DNA of 14,928 nucleotides from Rhodobacteraceae bacterium UBA6197. Lineage in GTDB: Bacteria > Pseudomonadota > Alphaproteobacteria > Rhodobacterales > Rhodobacteraceae. The position numbers were made by a program, and so were the translations under genes. The stretch is from NCBI GenBank assembly GCA_002422085.1, contig DISZ01000005.1, positions 287,430-302,357 of the forward strand. Reading direction: 5' to 3'. The notes below the pieces were generated by a model. The model saw nothing but the letters and a program-made list of their open reading frames with translations. It had not been told where the DNA came from and did no database searches. Below, one piece after another: positions 1 through 7,040 of the stretch (position 1 is its first letter; each line of letters begins with the position of its first letter).

Positions 1-103
1 TCTCAAGATCGACGCTCAAGTGACGTCCAGCGCCCAGATTCCGGACGATTTGTTGCCCATTGCGAGCGGGTTCTGTTGGAGGCTTCAGGAACGCCGCAGC
101 CAT
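1..103 (-). CDS. possible partial ORF downstream of ftsH, unidentified
   Basis: An ATG at 101-103 on the minus strand opens a frame that runs off the left edge of the window. It gives 34 residues beginning MAAAFLKPPTEPARNG. It lies 31 bases beyond the ftsH stop in the same orientation, so it could be the next gene of that unit. The ribosome-binding site is weak. A second ATG in another frame, at about 124-126, gives a 39-codon ORF that ends just inside the window. I recognise no family in either frame. Either could be chance. Confidence 0.2.
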   Translation of the reverse strand, partial: MAAAFLKPPTEPARNGQQIVRNLGAGRHLSVDLE

Positions 104-134
104 GATCTTCGGCGTGCGCTTTCATATGACGTTT

Positions 135-2048
135 TCATCGCGACTTTTCCGGGGCAGGGGGGGTGCCGACGGTGCGCGTCTTGCCGAAGGGGCGGATGGT
201 TTCATTGGGTTCGAGACAGCTCTTGATCCCCTCGAAATCCAGCGTTTCCTCGGCCTCCAAACGCGCCACCAACAGCTTGACCTGGTCAATGTGGTCGTCA
301 ATGAGTTCGGCTGCCTTCTTATCGGCCGCTTTCAGCAAACTTATCACCGCCTGATCCACCCGCGCCGCTGTTTCGTCGGCAAAAGTGCGGGGTTGAGCGA
401 TCTGTTGCCCGAGGAAGGGATGATCGTCGCTTTCGCGCAGATCGATAGGGCCGATCTCTGGGTCCATCCCCCAGCGCGCCACCATGGAGCGCGCCAACGT
501 GGTGGCCCGACGGATATCATCATCCGCCCCCGAACTGACAGAACCGATGAGTCGCTTTTCTGCGGCGCGCCCCGCCAGAAGCGTGACCAACTGCACCCGC
601 AAATAGGCCTCGGGTAGGGTATGACGCTCGTTTTCCGGCAGCATATGGGTGCTGCCAAGGCTGCGGCCACGCGGAATGATCGTCACCTTGTAGAGCGGAT
701 CGGCCTCGGGGTTATAAAACGCGGCAGCGGTATGGCCAGACTCGTGAACCGCCAGCCGATGCTTTTCGTCGGGCTGGATTGCAAGCGTGCGCACCGTGCC
801 CATCATCATTTTGTCGCGCGCATCGTCCAGATCAACAAGCGTGATTTCCGCGCCAGAACGGCGCGCGGCAGTGATCGCCGCCTCGTTCAGCAGGTTCTTC
901 AGATCGGCCCCGGAAAAGCCCGGCGTGCCTGCCGCGACCTTGTCCAGATCGACATCGTGACGCAGCGGCAGGTTTTTGACATGGACATCGAGGATCGCCC
1001 GGCGCGCCACCTTGTCGGGCAGCGACAGGGTGACGTGACGATCAAACCGACCGGGGCGCAAAAGCGCCGGGTCCAGCACATCGGGACGGTTTGTCGCGGC
1101 CAGCACCACCACGGCCTCGCGCGCGGTGAACCCATCCAGTTCGGCGAGAATTTGATTCAGCGTCTGCTCACGCTCGTCATTGCCACCGCCCAAGCCGGTG
1201 CCGCGTATGCGCCCGATACTGTCCAATTCGTCGATGAAAATGATCGCCGGGGCCTGTTTGCGCGCCTCCTCAAACATCTTGCGCACCCGTCCTGCACCGA
1301 CGCCGACAAAAACCTCGATGAACTCCGAGCCAGAGGTGGAAAAAAATGGCACGTCGGCCTCGCCCGCCAACGCGCGGGCCAACAGCGTTTTGCCAGTGCC
1401 CGGCGGGCCCATCAGCAAGACACCGTGCGGCACCGTAGCCCCCACTTTTTGAAACCGGTCGGGATCGCGCAGGAACTCAACCAGTTCCGAAACCTCGCGC
1501 TTGGCCTCGTCCTGACCTGCGACTTCCGCAAAGGTGACCTTGCGAGCGGGATGGGCAGGTTTTGAGGATCGGCCGCCCAGAAAGTCACCGATCCCGCCGG
1601 GCAATCCACCGCTGATGCTGCCGCCCGCCATCCTGCGGCTGAGCCAGAAATAGAAAGCGAGGATCAAGACCCAAGGCAGAAATGACCACAGGAGAGAGGG
1701 GTTCTGGGGCTCTTTGGCTGTGATGGTGACGCCGGCCTGTTCGAGAAGAGGCAGGAGCTCGGGATCTGGCTGCTGAGGAGTTACCGCGCGAACCTGCGCG
1801 CGGCCATCCTCGGCCGGATTGCGCAGCACGGCCACGATCGCATTGGCTTCAAGCGTTGCCTCTGTGATGTCACCCTTGCGGATCAGGCTTTTGATTTCGC
1901 TGTAGGCCACCGCGCGCGGCGCGGGTTCACCAGTCTGAAATTGCGACGACAAAAGCGCAAATACCGCGAAGCCTACCACCAGGGGCCACAACAGGCGCCC
2001 GAGCGTCGAAGGGCCTTTTGGCTCTGGCGGTGCGATATGATTTCCCAT
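135..2048 (-). CDS. ftsH: FtsH-family ATP-dependent membrane zinc protease (divergent paralogue)
   Basis: This 637-residue protein is about the usual FtsH length. FtsH forms a membrane-anchored hexamer that extracts and degrades membrane and short-lived cytoplasmic proteins. Visible in order: TM1 at about 17-35, a periplasmic stretch to about 117, TM2 at about 119-137, AAA domain with Walker A GPPGTGKT (214-221), pore motif FVGVGAGR (247-254), Walker B IIFIDELD (269-276), second region of homology with RPGRFDR (331-337), zinc site HESGH (435-439), and a likely third ligand Asp511 in SSGADDDI. The start at 2048 is supported by GGAGG about 7 bases upstream. Departures from housekeeping FtsH are Ser for Ala in HEAGH and Val for Met before the pore Phe. 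This suggests a second, accessory FtsH rather than the essential one. An FNR/FixK-type box lies about 108 bases upstream, suggesting oxygen-responsive control (inferred). All catalytic residues are present, so it should be active. Confidence 0.93.
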   Translation of the reverse strand: MGNHIAPPEPKGPSTLGRLLWPLVVGFAVFALLSSQFQTGEPAPRAVAYSEIKSLIRKGDITEATLEANAIVAVLRNPAEDGRAQVRAVTPQQPDPELLPLLEQAGVTITAKEPQNPSLLWSFLPWVLILAFYFWLSRRMAGGSISGGLPGGIGDFLGGRSSKPAHPARKVTFAEVAGQDEAKREVSELVEFLRDPDRFQKVGATVPHGVLLMGPPGTGKTLLARALAGEADVPFFSTSGSEFIEVFVGVGAGRVRKMFEEARKQAPAIIFIDELDSIGRIRGTGLGGGNDEREQTLNQILAELDGFTAREAVVVLAATNRPDVLDPALLRPGRFDRHVTLSLPDKVARRAILDVHVKNLPLRHDVDLDKVAAGTPGFSGADLKNLLNEAAITAARRSGAEITLVDLDDARDKMMMGTVRTLAIQPDEKHRLAVHESGHTAAAFYNPEADPLYKVTIIPRGRSLGSTHMLPENERHTLPEAYLRVQLVTLLAGRAAEKRLIGSVSSGADDDIRRATTLARSMVARWGMDPEIGPIDLRESDDHPFLGQQIAQPRTFADETAARVDQAVISLLKAADKKAAELIDDHIDQVKLLVARLEAEETLDFEGIKSCLEPNETIRPFGKTRTVGTPPAPEKSR

Positions 2049-2149
2049 GTCCTGTCCTCCGAGAGCAAAGCCTCGCCCTCTTCTGCAAGAATCCGCAGCG
2101 AGACGGACGTCAACGCAGTTTAGCCTGCATCAGATCGCTTTCATACGCT

Positions 2150-2163
2150 TTGACGCAAATCAA
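2150..2163. promoter_or_regulatory. FNR/FixK-type box upstream of ftsH
   Basis: The 14-mer is TTGAC-GCAA-ATCAA on the plus strand and TTGAT-TTGC-GTCAA on the minus strand. It fits the alphaproteobacterial FnrL/FixK consensus TTGAY-N4-RTCAA at every defined position. Its centre is about 108 bases upstream of the ftsH ATG. A possible -10 (TAAACT, minus strand, 2117-2122) lies about 35 bases downstream of the centre. That is a few bases further than in a standard class II activated promoter, so the exact start of transcription is unclear. No intact plus-strand gene lies nearby to be the alternative target. Confidence 0.6.
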
Positions 2164-2589
2164 CGATCTGTGGACCGGTGCATTACGCTCGCGTGCGAGT
2201 GAACATTAAGCTGACCGTGACCGGAGTTGGTGGGTTTCGCTGAATACCAGACCGCCCCGGGCCTGTGGCGCGCGTCCAAGTGCTGCGTTGCGGCGCAAAC
2301 CGCATCGCGGGCAGCAGAGCTGGCCGTTCATCCGAAGCCAGACTGTCGCGTTGGAAAACCCGGCTTGATAGCTGCGTCGATGACCGTCTGAAATTGAACG
2401 CGAGCGCCTGCCCGTGGTCCGCAGGCGCTTTGCGGGATCGGCAGGAGTAGTCGGTGGCCGCCGAGAACGTGGAGAAATGTCGTCGGCGCGGCCGGTCTGA
2501 CCTTGGGTGGCCATCAAGGCGTAGGCTCGAGGGGGCACGTCACCCACGCACCACGCACCAAACGCTGCCCCCCGACGCCCAAGATCAAT
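2164..2589. other. gene-free stretch between ftsH control region and IS256 remnant
   Basis: No convincing coding region is seen in about 425 bases. The open frames here, including one of 137 codons on the minus strand (2206-2619), show no family motif and no good ribosome-binding site. Because an IS256 fragment follows directly, part of this stretch may be its decayed left flank or another eroded insertion. It contains one perfect hairpin, listed separately. Confidence 0.4.
2403..2429. repeat. perfect 9-bp inverted repeat (hairpin)
   Basis: AGCGCCTGC at 2403-2411 is repeated inverted as GCAGGCGCT at 2421-2429, with a 9-base loop. No T-run follows on either strand, so a simple intrinsic terminator is not supported. 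It may be a leftover element end or a terminator of a lost gene. Confidence 0.5.
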
Positions 2590-3452
2590 ATGGGCCTTGC
2601 CGGACGTCTGCAAAGGCACGCTCAGGGCGACCTGTTGCGCGCGATTGCAAAAGCTGTTTTGCGGCTGATGATAGTGAGCGATGCCGGCGGCCTGATCGGC
2701 GCCGGCCGCCGTGAACGGGCCAAGCTGCGCATGGCGTGGCGCAAAGGCTGGCGTGACCGCGCGCTCGCCACCTGGCCGGGAACGGGGGACCTGAAGGGCC
2801 GAAGCGGCGGCAGGGCCGTCATTTCCCTTGGCATTCTCGAGACCCGCAAGACCCCGGAACAGGCACTGGGGGCCGTCATTCAGGATCTCTGGAAGGGCGG
2901 CGCCTCGCCCCGAAGTGTGGACGGCCTTGTGCAGGCCATGCGGTCGAGCGGCATCTCGAAAAGCACGGTGTTCACGCGGTGCAAGGAGGTCGATGAACGG
3001 ATCGGCGCGTTCCCGAACCGCCCGTCGTGCAGCGAGCGGCCCCCTGTCTGGCCGGATGCCACCTGTCGCAAGCAGGGGGGATCGTCAGTGTGGCTGCGAC
3101 AATTGCCGGTGCCACCAACTCGGAGGGGTGGCATGAGTTTATCGGGCTGAGCGTCGGGTCATCGGAAGGCCGCGACCTTAGGGATGAACTTCCTGCGCCG
3201 CCTGAAAACCCGCAGTCTTGACGGGGGACGCCGGTGATCGGCAATGCCCGCACTGGCCTGAAAGGCGACCATCGCCCGCGTCTATTGGGCAACATGGCCG
3301 CGCCGACGGGTTCACCGGATGCGCAATGCCTTGGCCTGCCGCCCGCCGTCCAAAAGGGCCGCACCCCGTCGGAGCCGCTGCAATCCGGCGGACATTCGAT
3401 CAACGCCCAAAGCGGCCATTCCGCCAATGGGCTGCCTCGGATCATCTGCGCA
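2590..3452 (+). pseudogene. IS256 (mutator)-family transposase remnant
   Basis: IS256-family transposases are DDE enzymes of about 400 residues. Here the family sequence is recognisable but scattered over frames. Frame 1 (2590 to about 3080) carries DLLRAIAKAVLRLM, LIGAGRRER, a segment matching the TRSVDDLVQAMGMSGISKS region, KEVDERIGAF, and a decayed first-Asp motif WPDATC. Frame 3 (about 3078-3190) continues with GGIVSVAATIAGATNSEG and GPSEAE-like VGSSEG. Later pieces are FLRRLKTRSL (about 3187), VIGNARTGLKG (the second Asp has become Asn, about 3235), RVHRMRNALA (about 3310), and AAIRRTFDQ to ASDHLR in frame 2 (about 3395-3452). At least four frame changes are needed, and the C-terminal third with the catalytic Glu is missing. 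It is dead. Its 3' end is fused directly to the arcD remnant. No terminal repeats were found. Confidence 0.85.
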
Positions 3453-4402
3453 AGCTGGCACCAATCGCGCTGTTCATCGTGCTTGTGGCTGTCACTTTCG
3501 ATATGCCGAAATTCAGCTTTGGCTTCTGGGGTAGGCGGACGCCGGATCTGGGCAGCATCGTGGCTCAGCTCAAAAGCGCCATGCCGGTGACGCTTTGCGT
3601 TTTTATCGGGACAGAAAGGGCCAGCGTTGTCTCGGGGCGTGCCGCAAAACGCGCGGATATCGGCCGCGCGACGATCATCGGCTTTGTCATTGCGCTTTCG
3701 GTCTACCTGCTGGTTTCTCTTTTGTCGTATGGCTTGATGAGTCAGGCGGAACTGGCGGGTCTTCCGGCAGCCGCCTCGATGGCCAATGCGCTTGAACAAG
3801 CGGTCGGTCCTTGGGGCTCGGTCGTTGTGCGCATCGGGCTCGTGGTCCCGGTCGCGGGCGCGTTCCTGAGCTGGACCGTGTTTGCTGCGGAAATTCCCTG
3901 TCGCGCGGCCAAAGAGGGCATGTTGCCGGCCGTGTTCGCCACCGAAGACAAGAATGGTTCGCCCGCGGGTGCGCTGTGGATCACCAATATCTTCGTGCAG
4001 ATCTTTTTGATCGTCACGCTTTACGAAAACTCGACCTATCTCGCGCTGTTCTACATCGCCTCAACCGCCACTCTGGTGCCTTATGTGCTGTCGGGCGCCT
4101 ATGCGTTCAGACTGGCGCTCGGCGGTGAGGGCTACAAAGCGGGTGAGCGGCGTGGCCGCGACATGTTCTATGGTGGGCTGGCCACGGTTTGCGGTGCATG
4201 GTTGGTCTGTGCGGCGGGCCCGGCCTATCTGCTGATGTGCGCCATTCTCTGTGCCGCGAGTGTGCCGATCTGTTGGTATGCGCGCGCTAAAAGCGGTGAA
4301 AAGCCTTTTTCGGGCGTCGAAGACTGGATCGGCATCGGCATTGTCGTCGCCGCCATCGTCGCCGCCTATCAGATGTGGACAGGCGCGATCAGCGCGCTGT
4401 AA
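3453..4402 (+). pseudogene. arcD: arcD remnant: arginine/ornithine antiporter lacking its N-terminal third
   Basis: ArcD is an APC-superfamily antiporter of about 480 residues that exchanges extracellular arginine for ornithine in the arginine deiminase pathway. Family similarity begins at KLAPIALFIVLVA and runs to the natural C-terminus, about 316 residues with some eight hydrophobic segments. Recognisable blocks are the VFIGTERASVVSGRAAKRAD region (ArcD usually has GIEGAS here), GRATIIGF, YGLMSQAEL, LSWTVFAAEI, ALWITNIFVQIFLI and STYLALFYIA. The first 160-175 residues (TM1-4), which hold part of the substrate site, are absent. The open frame extends upstream to 3218 but encodes IS256 sequence there, so a translated product would be a chimera. 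It lies 24 bases before arcA. The loss of TM1-4 and the Gly-Ile-Glu-Gly change argue that it is non-functional. Confidence 0.85.
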
Positions 4403-4426
4403 CCCCGGTCAGTTTGGAGTGTTGAA

Positions 4427-5086
4427 ATGACTACGAATGCGAAGCTGGGTGTCCATTCCGAAACCGGGAAACTGCGGCAGGTGATTGTCTGCCGCCCCGG
4501 TCTGGCTCACCGTCTCCTGACGCACTCGAACTGCCAAGAGCTGTTGTTTGACGATGTTTTCTGGGTGAAGCAGGCGCAAAAGGACCATGACGTCCTTGCC
4601 AGCCTGATGCGCAACGAAGGTGTCGAGGTGCTGGCCTTCCGCATCCCTGAATCGCGCGCGGCGATGCACCTTGATACCATCTTTACCCTGTGCGGCGGCG
4701 ATGTGGTGACGACCTTCAAGGAGGTCGCGGATGAGCTGGTCTGCTAAGATATCCGGCCCGGCGAGGGCGACGCTCCACTGTCGTTCCGCCACGACCCGCG
4801 TCCAATCTTTGATATTGTGGCCGAGGTGCTGGGCTACAAGACACTGCAAATCGTGCCGACCGGCGGCAATACCGAAGAAGAACGCGCCCGCGAGCAGTGG
4901 AACGACGGCAACAACGTGCTGGCGCTGCGCCCTGGCGTCGTGGTGGGCTATGACCGCAATGACGATACCAACGCGGCCCTCAAGGCCGCCGGGATCGAGA
5001 TTCTGGCGATGCCGGACGCCGAGCCTGGCCGGGGCCGGGGCGGTGGGCATTGCATGAGCTGGCCGACCATCCGTGATGCACTTTGA
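4427..5086 (+). pseudogene. arcA: arcA remnant: arginine deiminase with internal deletion and nonsense codon
   Basis: Arginine deiminase (about 410 residues) hydrolyses arginine to citrulline and ammonia. The frame starts at ATG 4427 behind GGAG and gives KLGVHSETGKLRQVIVCRPG and NCQELLFDDVFWVKQAQKDH, the normal N-terminus. After about residue 70 it jumps directly to IPESRAAMHLDTIF, which belongs near residue 275, so about 200 residues are missing in frame, including the Asp/Glu guanidinium-binding residues. A TAA at 4745-4747 then interrupts the frame where the family has an aromatic or hydrophobic residue (ELVC*DIRPGEG). The same frame continues with EREQW-like REQWNDGNNVLALRPGVVVGYDRN and ends with the nucleophile-cysteine motif GRGGGHCM. 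The catalytic His (residue 81) and Cys survive, but the enzyme cannot fold or work. arcB follows after 18 bases. Confidence 0.93.
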
Positions 5087-5104
5087 TCTGAAAGGATTGC
5101 TTAA

Positions 5105-5329
5105 ATGGCTTTCAACCTGAAAAACCGCAGCCTGTTGACGCTGCGCGATTACACCCCGCGCGAAATCGGCTGTCTGCCGAAGCTGGCCGCTGACCTCAAG
5201 ACCGCAAAATATGCAGGAAACGAGGTGCCAACGTTGCAGGGCAAGCACATCGCCCTGATCTTCGAAAAGGGTTCGATGCGCACTCGCGTCGGTTTTGAGG
5301 TGGCCGCCTAGGATCAAGGAGCGCGCGTC
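5105..5329 (+). pseudogene. arcB: arcB remnant: 5' fragment of catabolic ornithine carbamoyltransferase
   Basis: Catabolic ornithine carbamoyltransferase (about 335 residues) converts citrulline and phosphate to ornithine and carbamoyl phosphate. The start at 5105 has AAGGA upstream. Residues 1-68 match the family N-terminus: FNLKNRSLLTLRDYTPREI, then GKHIALIFEKGSMRTRVGFEVAA. The carbamoyl-phosphate loop, normally STRTR, reads SMRTR. A TAG at 5309-5311 replaces the Tyr expected in FEVAAYDQGA. The same frame then gives DQGARV before similarity ends at about 5329, where an IS3-family fragment begins. The other 260 or so residues are absent from the window. This is a dead gene, the last surviving piece of the arcDAB order. 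No arcC is visible. Confidence 0.9.
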
Positions 5330-5330
5330 A

Positions 5331-5420
5331 ACGGCGAAAGCCGTTTGGCAGATCGGCGTGACGGTTTAGACTTGGTGCCGGTGGCGCAAGAAGTATGGCT
5401 GCATGAGTCGCGATTGACTT
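5331..5420 (+). pseudogene. IS3-family OrfA (HTH subunit) fragment
   Basis: In frame 3 the bases read TAKAVWQIGVTV, stop (TAG 5367-5369), TWCRWRKKYGCMSRD, stop (TGA 5415-5417). This follows the OrfA helix-turn-helix pattern CRQIGVTEQTYYRWRKEYGGMSRDQ of IS3-family transposases, with both stops falling on expected Gln codons. It starts where arcB similarity ends and stops at the left end of the IS5-family element, so it appears to be an older insertion later cut by the IS5. No continuation was seen to the right of that IS. It is short, so the family is likely but the subgroup is not assignable. Confidence 0.65.
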
Positions 5421-5422
5421 AA

Positions 5423-5435
5423 GCTCAGGACCCAT
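5423..5435 (+). repeat. left terminal inverted repeat of IS5-family element
   Basis: GCTCAGGACCCAT; matches the reverse complement of 6240-6252 at 12 of 13 positions (C/T at position 10). Confidence 0.75.
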
Positions 5436-5485
5436 TGATTTCAGGTTGGTTGCGTGATTCACAGCTCCGAAAAAGGAGCGGTGAC

Positions 5486-6243
5486 ATGTCTGATCTCTTC
5501 TGGCTGAGCGACGCACAGATGGCGCGTCTGGAGCCCTATTTCCCGAAGTCCCACGGCAAGCCGCGCGTCGACGACCAGCGCGTTCTGAGTGGGATTATCT
5601 TCATAAACTGCAATGGCTTACGGTGGCGTGATGCGCCGAAAGAGTATGGTCCACACAAGACGCTATATAACCGTTGGAAGCGGTGGAGCGACATGGGTAT
5701 CTTTGCAAAGATGATGGCTGGCCTGGCCGCTCAGCACGGCGAGAAAAAGACAGTGATGATCGATGCGACCTATCTGAAAGCCCATCGCACCGCGTCCAGC
5801 CTGGGCGCGAAAAAGGGGGGCGTGGCCGCCTGATCGGTCGCACCAAGGGCGGCATGAATACGAAGCTGCATGCCATCTGCGACAGTCAGGGGCGCCCGAT
5901 CAACTTCTTCGTCTCTGCCGGACAAGTCAGCGATTACATCGGGGCGAAGGCGCTGCTCAGCAGCCTGCCGAACGTCGATTGGTTGCTCGGAGATCGCGGC
6001 TATGACGCCGATTGGTTCAGGGAAGCGTTGGAAGACAAAGGGATACGCCCCTGCATCCCCGGACGAAAACAACGCAAGATCCCCGTCAAATATGACAAGC
6101 GCCGCTACAAACGCCGCAACCGGATCGAGATCATGTTCGGCAGGCTCAAGGACTGGCGCCGTGTCGCAACCAGATATGATAGGTGCCCCAGGGTCTTCTG
6201 CTCAGCCATAGCTCTCGCCGCAATCATCATCTATTGGCTATGA
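5486..6243 (+). CDS. IS5-family DDE transposase made by -1 ribosomal frameshifting
   Basis: This transposase cuts and pastes the surrounding IS. The start at 5486 (MSDLFWLSDAQMARLEPYFP, the usual family N-terminus) has GGAG about 8 bases upstream. The ATG at 5435 lies in the inverted repeat and is unlikely. Frame 2 encodes the DUF4096-like N-terminal domain with NGLRWRDAPKEYGP and the first catalytic Asp in VMIDATYLKAH, and ends at a TGA at 5831-5833. Frame 1 then carries GRLIGRTKGGMNTKLHA, the second Asp in LLGDRGYDADW, and the catalytic Glu in RRNRIEIMFGRLKDWRR, ending at 6243. The two frames join by one -1 step in the A5G6 tract at 5810-5820. The combined product is about 252 residues, normal for the group. 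No other damage is seen. Confidence 0.88.
5812..5818 (+). promoter_or_regulatory. slippery heptamer for -1 frameshift in transposase
   Basis: A-AAG-GGG in the zero frame fits the X-XXY-YYZ rule: codons AAG GGG re-pair as AAA GGG after slipping one base back. The frame-1 reading then continues directly into the conserved GRLIGRTKGG segment. IS427-group elements are known to use this strategy. Confidence 0.7.
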
Positions 6244-6252
6244 GTCCTGAGC
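6240..6252 (-). repeat. right terminal inverted repeat of IS5-family element
   Basis: Reads GCTCAGGACTCAT on the minus strand and overlaps the last codon and stop of the transposase. Confidence 0.75.
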
Positions 6253-6271
6253 CTAGTGCCAAGGGCAACTA

Positions 6272-6311
6272 GCCCCGGTTCGCGTGCACCGACGCAGCCG
6301 GGGCATTTTTA
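6272..6311 (+). terminator. probable intrinsic terminator right of the IS
   Basis: GCCCCGG (6272-6278) pairs with CCGGGGC (6298-6304) and is followed by ATTTTTA. The stem is perfect, but the loop is long at 19 bases. It lies between the IS and the convergent GIY-YIG gene, whose stop codon sits in the T-run, so it may serve both sides. Confidence 0.5.
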
Positions 6312-7040
6312 CATGAACTTCTTACGTAGTCGGAACGCGCGAACGTCGCGTGCATCCAAGTTGAACCACTCGCCGTTCATGCGCTTTTCTTTGAAGCGAT
6401 TGTGCCAATAAGCTTCTATGCCACTTGGATCATCGGTTTCGATACTATGAATCGGCTTTAGGCCTTCGGCGAGTTGCAGACCAATTTCATACTGCCGCCG
6501 GTCAATAGAATTGGTTTTGCCTATTTTATAGTATTTTCCCGACTTGACCATGTAGACGTAGCCTGTCGGCAACGGGTCAAGACGTTCAATGACTTCGGCA
6601 TCCGCGCCTTTTTCTGGCGGTAATGTCGCGATTGCCTCAAGAAGCAGGCGTTCGGCTGCGGAGTTTGGCGAATTTTCCAACGCGGCGGTAAGTCTCTCGC
6701 GCCGATTGCCTAGGTGTTTTCGTATAGCCCCATGCGAAGGAAAACCGTCGTCGCTACGCTTTTTCATGCGAAGGTCGCCTTCGGTCGGTATGCGCCCAAG
6801 TTCTGCGATAAGATTTAGATACGCGTCAACGACGTCTTCCTTCTCAAGACTTTCGTTGCGTTCGTTTGCAGAGAAACCTGCTTCTTGAAGCGCGTCACCC
6901 CACTTAGTCCAGTATCGACCAAACCAATCAGTGTAGGAAATCCCTGTGCGCTGTTCAAAAGATCGGCGTCCGGGCGGCTTGCCTTCTGTCTTCGCAAGCT
7001 GACGAATAAATTCTACAATCTCTTCTCTGGTTACTGCCAT
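6309..7040 (-). CDS. GIY-YIG nuclease-like protein with two homing-endonuclease-associated repeats
   Basis: I take the ATG at 7038-7040 as the start (243 residues), because similarity begins right after it. An upstream in-frame ATG at 7094 gives 261 residues but has no ribosome-binding site. In 243-residue numbering, two related helical repeats come first, about 4-59 (REEIVEFIRQLAKTEGKPPG...) and about 66-121 (KEDVVDAYLNLIAELGRIPT...). They resemble the homing-endonuclease-associated (HNH-associated) repeat. A T5orf172/MUG113-type GIY-YIG domain follows at about 160-230: GYVYMV, YYKIGKT, Arg in SIDRR, His in EAYWHNRF, Glu in GEWF. These are the usual catalytic positions. Such proteins are thought to be free-standing nucleases that bind DNA through the repeats; the target is unknown. 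G+C is clearly lower than in neighbouring genes (23 of 60 bases at 6481-6540), which suggests transfer. It lies on the 3' side of tRNA-Asn. No partner gene is evident. Confidence 0.75.
   Translation of the reverse strand: MAVTREEIVEFIRQLAKTEGKPPGRRSFEQRTGISYTDWFGRYWTKWGDALQEAGFSANERNESLEKEDVVDAYLNLIAELGRIPTEGDLRMKKRSDDGFPSHGAIRKHLGNRRERLTAALENSPNSAAERLLLEAIATLPPEKGADAEVIERLDPLPTGYVYMVKSGKYYKIGKTNSIDRRQYEIGLQLAEGLKPIHSIETDDPSGIEAYWHNRFKEKRMNGEWFNLDARDVRAFRLRKKFM

Larger units (their letters stand above)
5422..6253 (+). mobile_element. IS5-family insertion sequence (IS427-like), apparently complete
   Basis: About 832 bases, bounded by imperfect 13-bp inverted repeats (5423-5435 and 6240-6252). 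The element holds a two-frame DDE transposase that nearly fills it, as in the IS427 group of IS5. The dinucleotide TA lies immediately outside both ends (5420-5421 and 6254-6255) and may be the target duplication, but two bases are weak evidence. It sits between the IS3/arcB remains and the GIY-YIG gene. Because both ends and all catalytic motifs are intact, it looks like the youngest insertion here. Confidence 0.85.

Noticed and set aside
621..1565. 314-codon plus-strand ORF opposite ftsH
   Set aside because: Antisense to conserved AAA/protease motifs; no family similarity.
4731..4760. Programmed frameshift or recoding at the arcA stop
   Set aside because: The frame is the same on both sides, and there is also a 200-residue deletion removing active-site residues, so plain decay explains it.
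4409..5317. 302-codon minus-strand ORF opposite arcA/arcB
   Set aside because: It is antisense to clear arc coding sequence, a common side effect of high G+C. No family motif.
5420..6255. TA flanks as firm proof of target-site duplication
   Set aside because: Two bases match too easily by chance; recorded only as compatible.
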